Assembly: GCA_003501335.1 (NCBI GenBank)
Contig: DNPQ01000129.1
Location: 716-6,937 of the forward strand
Direction: 5' to 3'
Source: Bacillota bacterium
GTDB taxonomy: Bacteria; Bacillota; UBA4882; UBA8346
Length of the DNA stretch: 6,222 nt
Numbering within the stretch: position 1 is the first letter of the stretch; every line of letters begins with the position of its first letter. The notes beneath the pieces were generated by a model. That model ran no database searches and had not been told where the DNA came from. It saw nothing but the letters and a program-made list of their open reading frames with translations. The position numbers and the translations under genes were made by a program. This document shows positions 1-5,932 of the stretch, piece by piece.

Positions 1-77
1 TTTCTGATGGCAAACAATCTTTGAACTTCCATGAATTTGCCGATTTGATGAAAGAATTAAAATTACCAAAGAAAAGA
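1..77 (+). other. Open stretch upstream of the chosen trpE start
   Basis: The trpE frame stays open leftward to the window edge, from codon TCT at 3-5. Possible starts in this frame are TTG at 21, ATG at 48 and ATG at 78. None has a convincing GGAGG-type ribosome site, so the real start could also lie left of the window. The stretch shows no T-run terminator, no T-box consensus and no clear promoter, so the operon's control region must lie further upstream or was cut off. The encoded residues are hydrophilic and do not match the usual beginning of TrpE, which normally starts close to the motif seen here as LPTFEKF. Confidence 0.4.
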
Positions 78-1583
78 ATGATACCCCAGATAAAGTCCCA
101 GATTTTGCCTACCTTCGAAAAATTTGCGGAGATTTTTACAAACAAAGATTATCAATACATTCCGATCCAGGCGGAGTTTATTACCGATTCGGAAACTCCG
201 GTGACGGTTTTTACAAAATTGTCTGAAGGTACCGGACGGTTTTTGCTGGAAAGCGTTGAACGGGGAGAACAGGTTGGACGGTATTCTTTCATTGGCTGGA
301 ATCCTTTGGTTACTTTTAAAGCCAGTGGGAATCGGAGTGAAATTCTTTATGAAGATTCAACCACTCTCGTTAATGATAGGGATCCGTTGACAGTCCTGAA
401 TCAGACTTTGGATTCTTTGAAAGTGGCGCCTACTATCCGGCAGGAAAAATTTTTTGGCGGCGCTGTCGGGTATATCGGTTATGATTATGTCCGTCAAATT
501 GAGAAGATTCCATGCACGAATCAGGCAGCGCTCCAAACACCCGATCTCTACTGGATTATCCCTAAATATCTGACAACCTTTGACCATGTGTCCCATAAAA
601 TAACGATTATTGTATTGGCAAAAGTGGATCGGAGCAGGATGGCAGAAACATATCAAAATGCTGTCCATGAGCTGGAGACGATTGTAAATAAATTTCACAA
701 CCCCATCGATTTGCAACCATTAAGTGACTTTCAGGAGAGCAAAAAAGTGACGGAGTGCTGTTCATTATCGAAAGAACAATATATGAAACGGGTGGAACAA
801 ATTAAGAAATATATCAATGCGGGAGATGCCTTTCAAGTCGTTTTGTCACAACGGATTGAGCAGCCGTTTGATGGTGATCCCTTATTATTCTACCGTTTAC
901 TCCGGACCATTAATCCATCTCCTTATCTGTTTTATCTTGATTTTGGCGAGTTTCAATTAGCCGGTTCCTCTCCGGAAGTGATGGTCCGGAAAGAAGAACA
1001 AATTGTCACTTTGAAACCAATTGCCGGAACAAGGCCCCGGGGTATTTCCGCAGCCGAAGATCAACTATTGCGTAAAGAATTGATAACGGATGAAAAAGAG
1101 CGGGCTGAACACACCATGTTGGTTGATTTGGGTCGTAATGATTTGGGAAGGGTTTGCAAGTTTGGCACTGTAGCAGTCACCGATTTGATGAATATTGAAA
1201 ATTATTCTCACGTCATGCATATTGTTTCAACCATTCAGGGTGAACTCATGCCAAGCTATTCAGGAGTCGATTTATTGAGAGCTGTATTTCCGGCAGGTAC
1301 TCTTTCCGGCGCGCCTAAAGTTAGAGCCATGGAAATTATCGAAGAAATGGAACCGATTGAACGGGGCTTTTACGGCGGGACTGTCGGATATTTGGGATTT
1401 AACGGAAACCTGGATACTTGTATTACGATCCGGACAGTCTTATTCAAAGATCAGCAAGCTGTATGTCAAGTAGGGGCAGGAATTGTAGCCGATTCGATTC
1501 CGGAAAACGAGTATCAGGAAACGATGAATAAAGCAGGTGCATTACTGACGGCATTGGCAAAAGTGGGAGGGGGAGCATGTTAG
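78..1583 (+). CDS. trpE: Anthranilate synthase component I (TrpE)
   Basis: Converts chorismate to anthranilate, using ammonia delivered by TrpG; this is the committed step of cytoplasmic tryptophan synthesis. Residues are numbered from the TTG at 21; subtract 19 for the ATG at 78. An N-terminal domain carries LLES (75-78), the signature of the tryptophan feedback site, and GAVGYIGYD (147-155). The C-terminal chorismate-binding domain has INAGDAFQVVLSQR (265-278), GSSPEV (315-320), PIAGTRPRG (333-341), the metal-binding stretch DEKERAEH (357-364), VMH with H400, GTLSGAPK (426-433) and ENEY near 495-498. Alanine in PIAGT, where PabB proteins have lysine (PIKGT), separates it from aminodeoxychorismate synthase. 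The ATG at 78 gives 501 residues, within the family range. The start is uncertain because no candidate has a good ribosome site: TTG 21, ATG 48 and TTG 105 are alternatives, and the frame is open to the window edge. LLES suggests the enzyme remains tryptophan-inhibited. The end overlaps trpG by 7 nt. Confidence 0.96.
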   Translation: MIPQIKSQILPTFEKFAEIFTNKDYQYIPIQAEFITDSETPVTVFTKLSEGTGRFLLESVERGEQVGRYSFIGWNPLVTFKASGNRSEILYEDSTTLVNDRDPLTVLNQTLDSLKVAPTIRQEKFFGGAVGYIGYDYVRQIEKIPCTNQAALQTPDLYWIIPKYLTTFDHVSHKITIIVLAKVDRSRMAETYQNAVHELETIVNKFHNPIDLQPLSDFQESKKVTECCSLSKEQYMKRVEQIKKYINAGDAFQVVLSQRIEQPFDGDPLLFYRLLRTINPSPYLFYLDFGEFQLAGSSPEVMVRKEEQIVTLKPIAGTRPRGISAAEDQLLRKELITDEKERAEHTMLVDLGRNDLGRVCKFGTVAVTDLMNIENYSHVMHIVSTIQGELMPSYSGVDLLRAVFPAGTLSGAPKVRAMEIIEEMEPIERGFYGGTVGYLGFNGNLDTCITIRTVLFKDQQAVCQVGAGIVADSIPENEYQETMNKAGALLTALAKVGGGAC

Positions 1584-2158
1584 TCATTATCGATAATTAT
1601 GATTCATTTACCTATAATTTAGTGCAATATTTGGGGGAATTGAAAGCCGATATCAAAGTTTGGCGCAATAATCAGATTACTTTGGAAGAGCTAAAAGAAT
1701 TGCACCCTGATTATTTGGTGATTTCTCCCGGGCCTTGTACTCCAAAAGAAAGCGGGATTTCCCCTGAGGCCATCCGATATTTTTCTGGAAGAATACCGCT
1801 GCTTGGAGTTTGCTTGGGGCATCAGTGCATCGGTGAAGTATTCGGTGGGAAAGTCATCCGGGCGCCTTTTCCGGTCCACGGTAAGATTTCAGCCATCCAT
1901 CATAACGGGCGGGGAATCTTTGAGGGCCTGCCGGAAACCTTTGAAGCAGTTCGTTATCATTCGTTGGTGGTGGAGAAAAACTCCTTCCCGGATGAACTGG
2001 AAATCACTGCTACAACGGATGATGGCTTAATTATGGGATTACAACACCGTAAACACTTGACTTTTGGGGTGCAATTTCATCCGGAATCCATCTTTACAGG
2101 AGTTGGTAAGCAATTGTTGGCTAATTTTTTGGAAGTGGGTCGGAAGATACAGGTTTAA
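1577..2158 (+). CDS. trpG: Anthranilate synthase component II, glutamine amidotransferase (TrpG)
   Basis: Class I glutamine amidotransferase of 193 residues that hydrolyses glutamine and passes ammonia to TrpE. It opens with the typical IIDNYDSFTYNLVQYLG (4-20). PGP (51-53) forms the oxyanion region, the nucleophile C79 lies in GVCLGHQ (77-83), and the triad is completed by H168 and E170 in FHPES. VHGK (100-103) and YHSLVV (127-132) are also family-typical. The ATG lies inside the end of trpE (7-nt overlap), behind a strong purine-rich ribosome site at 1565-1573 with the core GGAGG at 1566-1570, six bases before the start. This points to translational coupling, which suits the 1:1 complex. 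In some Bacillota the same subunit also serves PabB in folate synthesis; the sequence alone cannot show whether this one does. The close pairing with trpE makes anthranilate synthase the primary role. Confidence 0.96.
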   Translation: MLVIIDNYDSFTYNLVQYLGELKADIKVWRNNQITLEELKELHPDYLVISPGPCTPKESGISPEAIRYFSGRIPLLGVCLGHQCIGEVFGGKVIRAPFPVHGKISAIHHNGRGIFEGLPETFEAVRYHSLVVEKNSFPDELEITATTDDGLIMGLQHRKHLTFGVQFHPESIFTGVGKQLLANFLEVGRKIQV

Positions 2159-2190
2159 ATTAAAAAATTCGTTTGAGGAGATGAGCCAAG

Positions 2191-3201
2191 ATGTTAAAGG
2201 AAAGTTTAGCCAAGTTGATCCGTAAAGAAGATCTGAGCGAAGCTGAGATGGTAGAGGCGACGAATTTTATCATGGATGGGCAGGCATCGGCAGCCCAGAT
2301 CGGCAGTTTTCTCACCGCACTCAGGGTGAAAGGAGAAACGGTTACTGAGATTGCCGGTGCAGCTAAAGTAATGCGGGAAAAAGCTTTAAAGGTGAAGTAT
2401 GAAGCGCCGGTTGTCATTGACACTTGCGGAACCGGTGGAGATGGTTCCAATACTTTTAATATTTCGACCACGGCTGCTTTTATTGTTGCGGCAGCCGGTA
2501 TTCCAGTAGCCAAGCATGGTAACCGGGCCATGTCGAGCCGTTGCGGTAGCGCGGATCTGTTAGAAGCATTGGGGATTAAAGTTGATTTATCCCCGGAGCG
2601 TGTTGAAAAGTGCTTAAAAGAAGCCGGTATTGGCTTTTTGTTTGCTCCGGCTTTTCACTCAGCGATGAAACATGTTGTGGGGCCTCGTCGTGAACTCGGT
2701 TTCCGGACTATTTTTAATGTTTTGGGGCCGTTGACCAATCCGGCTGGCGCCAATTGCCAATTGCTCGGTGTTTATGATGCCTCCCTCACGGAAGTCTTAG
2801 CTCAAGTCCTGAAAAAATTAGGCGCTAAACGGGCCATGGTGGTTCATGGAGGCGGAGGGCTCGATGAATTATCCCTGGAAGGAATCAATGAAGTCAGCTA
2901 CTTACATGATGAAACTATTGAAAACTTTACATTCCGGGCTGAGGATGTTGGTTTGGAACCCGCCTCCAATGAGTTGTTAAGAGGAGAAACACCAAGCGAT
3001 AATGCTCAATTAACTGAACGAATTTTAAACGGATTGGAACAGGGACCTCCTTTGGCAGTGGTATTACTCAATGCCGCCGCAGCTTTGATGGTGGCAGGTG
3101 TTGCACCGGATTTTAAAGACGGTATTGTTATGGCCCGTCAATACGTTCAAGATGGTCGGGCTTATGAAAAGCTGCAACAATTGCGAAAAATTGCTGTTTG
3201 A
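2191..3201 (+). CDS. trpD: Anthranilate phosphoribosyltransferase (TrpD)
   Basis: Transfers phosphoribose from PRPP to anthranilate, giving phosphoribosylanthranilate. The 336-residue length is normal for a stand-alone TrpD. A small helical N-terminal domain (about 1-70) precedes the nucleoside phosphorylase-like domain. That domain has the PRPP/pyrophosphate loop CGTGGDGSNTFN (79-90), KHGNRAMSSRCGSADLLEALG (108-128), the anthranilate-site stretch RRELGFRTIFNVLGPLTNP (166-184) and the metal-binding pair DE (225-226) in GGGLDELS. The ATG at 2191 follows GAGGAG at 2175-2180 with a 10-nt spacer. A nearer ATG at 2181 is out of frame and stops after 14 codons, so it was not chosen. The gene sits 32 nt after trpG and ends in TGA just before trpC. 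It is not fused to trpG, unlike the enterobacterial arrangement. Confidence 0.97.
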   Translation: MLKESLAKLIRKEDLSEAEMVEATNFIMDGQASAAQIGSFLTALRVKGETVTEIAGAAKVMREKALKVKYEAPVVIDTCGTGGDGSNTFNISTTAAFIVAAAGIPVAKHGNRAMSSRCGSADLLEALGIKVDLSPERVEKCLKEAGIGFLFAPAFHSAMKHVVGPRRELGFRTIFNVLGPLTNPAGANCQLLGVYDASLTEVLAQVLKKLGAKRAMVVHGGGGLDELSLEGINEVSYLHDETIENFTFRAEDVGLEPASNELLRGETPSDNAQLTERILNGLEQGPPLAVVLLNAAAALMVAGVAPDFKDGIVMARQYVQDGRAYEKLQQLRKIAV

Positions 3202-3203
3202 TG

Positions 3204-3209
3204 GGGGGA
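3204..3209 (+). promoter_or_regulatory. Ribosome binding site deciding the trpC start
   Basis: The run GGGGGA lies 3 nt before the ATG at 3213, within the G-rich stretch 3203-3210. An in-frame ATG at 3201 (overlapping the trpD stop as TGATG) and a TTG at 3198 lie upstream but have no ribosome site before them. The protein beginning at 3213 (MFLDEIL) matches the usual TrpC beginning. Confidence 0.6.
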
Positions 3210-3212
3210 ACC

Positions 3213-4016
3213 ATGTTTTTAGACGAAATATTGAACGTTAAAAAAAACGAAATTGCCTCCAAAAAAGCAAATGCTTCGCTTCGTTTATTGGAACGGTCGT
3301 TATACCGTTGTGCTCCGGTCCGCTCTTTTGGTGAAAGTCTCCGTGGAGAGACCATTCGCTTGATAGCGGAGGTTAAAAAAGCTTCGCCCTCTAAAGGACT
3401 TTTATGTCCGAATTTTAATCCGGCCGTTTTGGCAAAAAGTTATGAAGCGGGAGGGGCGGCAGCGATTTCAGTTCTTACCGATGAAAAATTTTTTCAGGGT
3501 TCACTTGAGTTTTTAAAACAAGTGAAAGAAGCGACCTTGAAAACTCCGGTTTTACGAAAAGATTTTATTCTTGATCCCTATCAATTAGTAGAGGCCCGAA
3601 TTGGAGGAGCCGACGCAGTCCTTCTGATTATAGCAGCGCTTTCAAAAGAAGATTTTCATTTTTTATTGAAAGTAGCCTTGTCATTAGAGTTGACGCCCTT
3701 AGTTGAAGTACATAACTACGCTGAGTTAGAAATTGCATTGGAAGCAGAAGCGAGAGTTATCGGAATCAATAACCGGGACCTCAAAACTTTTGAGGTGACG
3801 CTGGCTACAACGTATCAATTATTAGCGGAAATTCCCATTTCACAGCGGAATGAGATTACAATTGTCTCGGAAAGTGGTATTCAAAATCGCCATGATATCG
3901 AGGAACTTGCTGGAGCTGGTGTGAATGCTGTTTTAATCGGTGAATCCATTGTGACCGCAAAAGATCCGCAGCGACAAATTCAGGATTTATTGGGGGTTTC
4001 TCATGATTCCTGTTAA
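3213..4016 (+). CDS. trpC: Indole-3-glycerol phosphate synthase (TrpC)
   Basis: Closes the ring of carboxyphenylamino-deoxyribulose phosphate, with loss of CO2 and water, to give indole-3-glycerol phosphate. It is a TIM barrel of 267 residues with the extra N-terminal helices typical of the family (about 1-45). Catalytic and binding motifs in order are IAEVKKASPSKG (51-62, with E53 and K55), SVLTDEKFFQGS (86-97), LRKDFILDPYQ (114-124, K116 the likely general acid), LVEVH (163-167, E165), GINNRDL (184-190, N186), SESGI (219-223) and the phosphate-binding LIGES (241-245). These match the residues known from the archaeal enzyme (E51, K53, K110, E159, N180, E210, S211). The start is decided by the ribosome site before 3213; the ATG at 3201 would add four residues. 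The end overlaps trpF by 14 nt, so the two are separate but probably coupled proteins. A run of eight A lies at codons 10-12. Confidence 0.96.
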   Translation: MFLDEILNVKKNEIASKKANASLRLLERSLYRCAPVRSFGESLRGETIRLIAEVKKASPSKGLLCPNFNPAVLAKSYEAGGAAAISVLTDEKFFQGSLEFLKQVKEATLKTPVLRKDFILDPYQLVEARIGGADAVLLIIAALSKEDFHFLLKVALSLELTPLVEVHNYAELEIALEAEARVIGINNRDLKTFEVTLATTYQLLAEIPISQRNEITIVSESGIQNRHDIEELAGAGVNAVLIGESIVTAKDPQRQIQDLLGVSHDSC

Positions 4017-4629
4017 GATATGTGGAATCACCAATCTTGAAGATGCTTTAACTTGTGTCCGTCATGGTGCATCAGCCTTGGGTTTTATCTTTGCGCCTTC
4101 AAAAAGGCAGGTCACTGTGGCCAAGGTTTATGAGATATCACGCCAAGTACCGCCTTTTATTACGAAAGTTGGTGTCTTTGTCAATGAAGATCCGTTGGTT
4201 ATCCGGGAGATTTTAAAAGATTGCCATCTTGATCTGGCTCAGCTTCATGGAGGGGAAAGCCAAGCTGTAACTGAATTTTTACCGGGCCGAGTTATCAAAG
4301 CGTTTAAAGCCGGTTTGGATGAACCGGATCTGGCCTGGCGTGATTTTCCGATTCGGGCTATTTTGATCGACAGCTTTATGAAGGAAATTCCCGGCGGTAC
4401 TGGACAGACTTTTAACTGGAGCCTGTTTCAAAGTTTTCGAAGTTTAGGGTATCCGATGATTTTAGCCGGTGGTCTCAATCCGGGAAATATCATCAACGCT
4501 GTTGAAACCGCCAGACCGGAGGCAATCGACCTCTCAAGCGGTGTTGAGCTGAAACCGGGAATTAAAGACCCTATGAAAATCAAACAATTAATGGCTAATC
4601 TAAAAAGTGCTGATATTCAAGGAGCGTGA
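4003..4629 (+). CDS. trpF: Phosphoribosylanthranilate isomerase (TrpF)
   Basis: Catalyses the Amadori rearrangement of phosphoribosylanthranilate to the substrate of TrpC. At 208 residues it is a normal-length single-domain TIM barrel. The general base C7 lies in KICGIT (5-10). The likely general acid is D123 in LIDS (121-124), followed by the phosphate-binding GGTG (131-134), LAGGL (154-158) and IDLSSGVE (175-182), where most family members read VDVSSGVE. GVFVNED (57-63) and LAQLHG (78-83) are also typical. The ATG lies inside the end of trpC, six bases after a GGGGG run at 3992-3996. In pathway order TrpF acts before TrpC although it is encoded after it, a common arrangement. It ends in TGA at 4627-4629, followed by the only sizeable gap in the operon. 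Confidence 0.96.
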   Translation: MIPVKICGITNLEDALTCVRHGASALGFIFAPSKRQVTVAKVYEISRQVPPFITKVGVFVNEDPLVIREILKDCHLDLAQLHGGESQAVTEFLPGRVIKAFKAGLDEPDLAWRDFPIRAILIDSFMKEIPGGTGQTFNWSLFQSFRSLGYPMILAGGLNPGNIINAVETARPEAIDLSSGVELKPGIKDPMKIKQLMANLKSADIQGA

Positions 4630-4645
4630 GTAAAGATGATTGGGA

Positions 4646-4675
4646 TTGACTGTATTCAGATGCCGAAGAAATATT
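4646..4675 (+). promoter_or_regulatory. Possible internal promoter upstream of trpBA
   Basis: TTGACT at 4646-4651 matches five of six bases of the sigma-A -35 box. AATATT at 4670-4675 matches four of six of the -10 box, with an 18-nt spacer. Transcription would start near 4682 and give a leader of about 60 nt before trpB. Position in the only operon gap favours it, but matches this good also arise by chance in AT-rich DNA. Confidence 0.25.
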
Positions 4676-4728
4676 GGTATTACAAAAATTAGCCCCTCAA
4701 AGTGAAGCTGTAAATTATTGTTATGGAC

Positions 4729-4733
4729 AGGAG
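4729..4733 (+). promoter_or_regulatory. Ribosome binding site deciding the trpB TTG start
   Basis: AGGAG lies eight bases before TTG at 4742-4744, ideal spacing. The longer alternative, TTG at 4718, has no ribosome site before it and would add eight residues not typical of TrpB. GTG at 4733 overlaps the AGGAG itself. Confidence 0.65.
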
Positions 4734-4741
4734 TGAATTCA

Positions 4742-5932
4742 TTGTATACGAAACAACAGGATTGGTACTTTGGATCCTATGGCGGACGGTATGTACCCGA
4801 GACTTTAATGGCAGCTCTTGATGAACTTGATACAGCCTATCAAAAATACGCAAAGGATCAGGATTTTATCGCTGAGTTAGAAAATTTATACCACAATTAT
4901 TCCGGCAGACCGACACCACTTTATTATGCTGATCGGTTCAGCCGGGAACTTGGTGAGGGTAAAGTTTATATTAAAAGAGAAGATTTAAATCATACCGGGG
5001 CCCATAAAATCAACAATACTTTAGGCCAGATTTTACTGGCGAGACGGATGGGTAAAAAAAAAGTTATTGCAGAAACCGGTGCCGGGCAGCATGGGGTGGC
5101 CACAGCAACCGTAGCGGCTAAGTTCGGGATGGAATGTGTTGTTTTTATGGGCGAGGTGGATATTGCCCGCCAATCTTTGAATGTATTCCGGATGAAGTTA
5201 CTAGGAGCGGAAGTCAGACCGGTCTCCTCGGGAAACCGCACCTTGAAAGATGCAATGAATGAGGCGCTGCGGGATTGGGTTGCCAATGTCGACGATACTT
5301 TTTATATTCTCGGCACAGTCGGCGGGCCCCATCCATATCCGGGCATGGTCCGGGATTTTCAATCCGTTATCGGCAAGGAGACTAAACAGCAGTTGATAGC
5401 GGCCGAAGGGAAACTGCCGGATTATATTGTCGCCTGCGTCGGTGGAGGCAGTAATTCAATTGGTATTTTTCATGAGTTTATTCCGGATAGTTCTGTTCAA
5501 CTTATTGGGGTTGAAGCAGCCGGCAAAGGTATTGAAACCGGTGAGCATGCAGCAAGTCTTGGCCACGGAAAACCCGGAGTTTTACATGGCGCTTTAAGTT
5601 ATCTACTTTCAGACCCGGACGGTCAAGTGATTGAGGCCTATTCCATTTCGGCCGGACTGGATTATCCCGGTGTCGGACCTGAGCATAGTTTTCTCAAAGA
5701 CAGTGGCCGGGCGGTTTATCATTCCATTACCGACGAAGAGGCCTTGAAAGGATTTGAATTTTTAACCAAAACGGAAGGAATTATTCCGGCTTTGGAAAGC
5801 TCCCATGCGGTGGCTGAGGCCATGAAGATCGCTCCTACGATGAAAAAGGATCAGATTTTGGTCATTAATCTTTCTGGTCGTGGTGATAAAGATATTTATA
5901 CGGTTGCCGATGTGCTGGGGGTGAAATTATGA
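4742..5932 (+). CDS. trpB: Tryptophan synthase beta chain (TrpB)
   Basis: PLP enzyme that condenses indole, channelled from TrpA, with L-serine to give tryptophan. From the TTG at 4742 it has 396 residues, the usual length of the main TrpB1 type. Motifs in order: FGSYGGRYVPETL (10-22) at the N-terminus; GRPTPL (55-60); KREDLNHTGAHKINN (78-92), with K89 as the PLP Schiff-base lysine; ETGAGQHG (111-118), with E111 as the catalytic glutamate; GPHPYPGMVRDFQ (195-207); the PLP phosphate loop GGGSN (234-238); AGLDYPGVGPEH (304-315); PALESSHA (349-356); and NLSGRGDKD (376-384), with S378 near the pyridine nitrogen. All key residues are present, so it should be active. An A9 run at 5054-5062 encodes three lysines. 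The gene follows a 112-nt gap, and its end overlaps trpA as ATGA, the usual coupling for the alpha2-beta2 complex. Confidence 0.97.
   Translation: MYTKQQDWYFGSYGGRYVPETLMAALDELDTAYQKYAKDQDFIAELENLYHNYSGRPTPLYYADRFSRELGEGKVYIKREDLNHTGAHKINNTLGQILLARRMGKKKVIAETGAGQHGVATATVAAKFGMECVVFMGEVDIARQSLNVFRMKLLGAEVRPVSSGNRTLKDAMNEALRDWVANVDDTFYILGTVGGPHPYPGMVRDFQSVIGKETKQQLIAAEGKLPDYIVACVGGGSNSIGIFHEFIPDSSVQLIGVEAAGKGIETGEHAASLGHGKPGVLHGALSYLLSDPDGQVIEAYSISAGLDYPGVGPEHSFLKDSGRAVYHSITDEEALKGFEFLTKTEGIIPALESSHAVAEAMKIAPTMKKDQILVINLSGRGDKDIYTVADVLGVKL

Larger units (their letters stand above)
4630..4741 (+). other. trpF-trpB intercistronic gap with two very short reading frames
   Basis: This is a 112-nt break in an otherwise overlapping operon. 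Two short frames can be read. (a) ATG 4636 to TAG 4690-4692 encodes 18 residues including a Y-W-Y-Y cluster, with AAGGAG at 4619-4624 eleven bases upstream. (b) GTG 4626, overlapping the trpF stop as GTGA, leads to TGA 4734-4736. It is interrupted by one in-frame TGA at 4647-4649, and the part after it reads like ordinary protein (for example DAEEILVLQKLAPQ). Neither resembles a protein I know. No T-run terminator or strong hairpin is visible. The gap could be a leader for trpB, a decayed small gene or plain spacer. Confidence 0.4.

Noticed and set aside
1..77. T-box or attenuator leader upstream of trpE
   Set aside because: There is no T-box consensus, no run of Trp codons and no terminator hairpin with a T-run in the 77 bases visible. 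It may exist further upstream but cannot be seen.
357..716. Antisense open frame of 119 codons opposite trpE
   Set aside because: It lies wholly opposite well-conserved trpE coding sequence, shows no recognisable motif and has no evident ribosome site.
1560..1590. TRAP-type GAG/TAG triplets around the trpG ribosome site
   Set aside because: Only three triplets are present. A TRAP site needs about nine to eleven triplets at 2-3 nt spacing, and none was found upstream of trpE in the window either.
1691..1879. Antisense open frame of 62 codons opposite trpG
   Set aside because: Fully opposite a conserved gene, with no motif or context to support it.
1803..2030. Out-of-frame + strand open frame of 75 codons inside trpG
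   Set aside because: It overlaps the catalytic core of trpG in another frame, and its composition (many Trp, Arg and Ser) is typical of a shadow frame.
2181..2225. 14-codon ATG frame directly after GAGGAG, before trpD
   Set aside because: The ATG touches the ribosome site with no spacer, and the frame ends almost at once. The in-frame trpD ATG at 2191 is well spaced.
2160..2531. Antisense open frame of 123 codons opposite the start of trpD
   Set aside because: Its apparent hydrophobic, Ala/Ser-rich composition mirrors the glycine/alanine-rich TrpD codons; no motif or ribosome site supports it.
3128..3355. Antisense open frame of 75 codons across the trpD-trpC junction
   Set aside because: It runs opposite the end of trpD and the start of trpC, both secure, and has no recognisable feature.
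4647..4649. In-frame TGA in the gap read as Trp or selenocysteine
   Set aside because: TGA is the stop of trpD, trpF and trpB, and TGG is used for Trp throughout, so reassignment is excluded. No SECIS-like hairpin was recognised next to it.
4990..5286. Antisense open frame of 98 codons opposite trpB
   Set aside because: It covers the invariant PLP-lysine and catalytic-loop region of trpB on the other strand and is best explained as a shadow.
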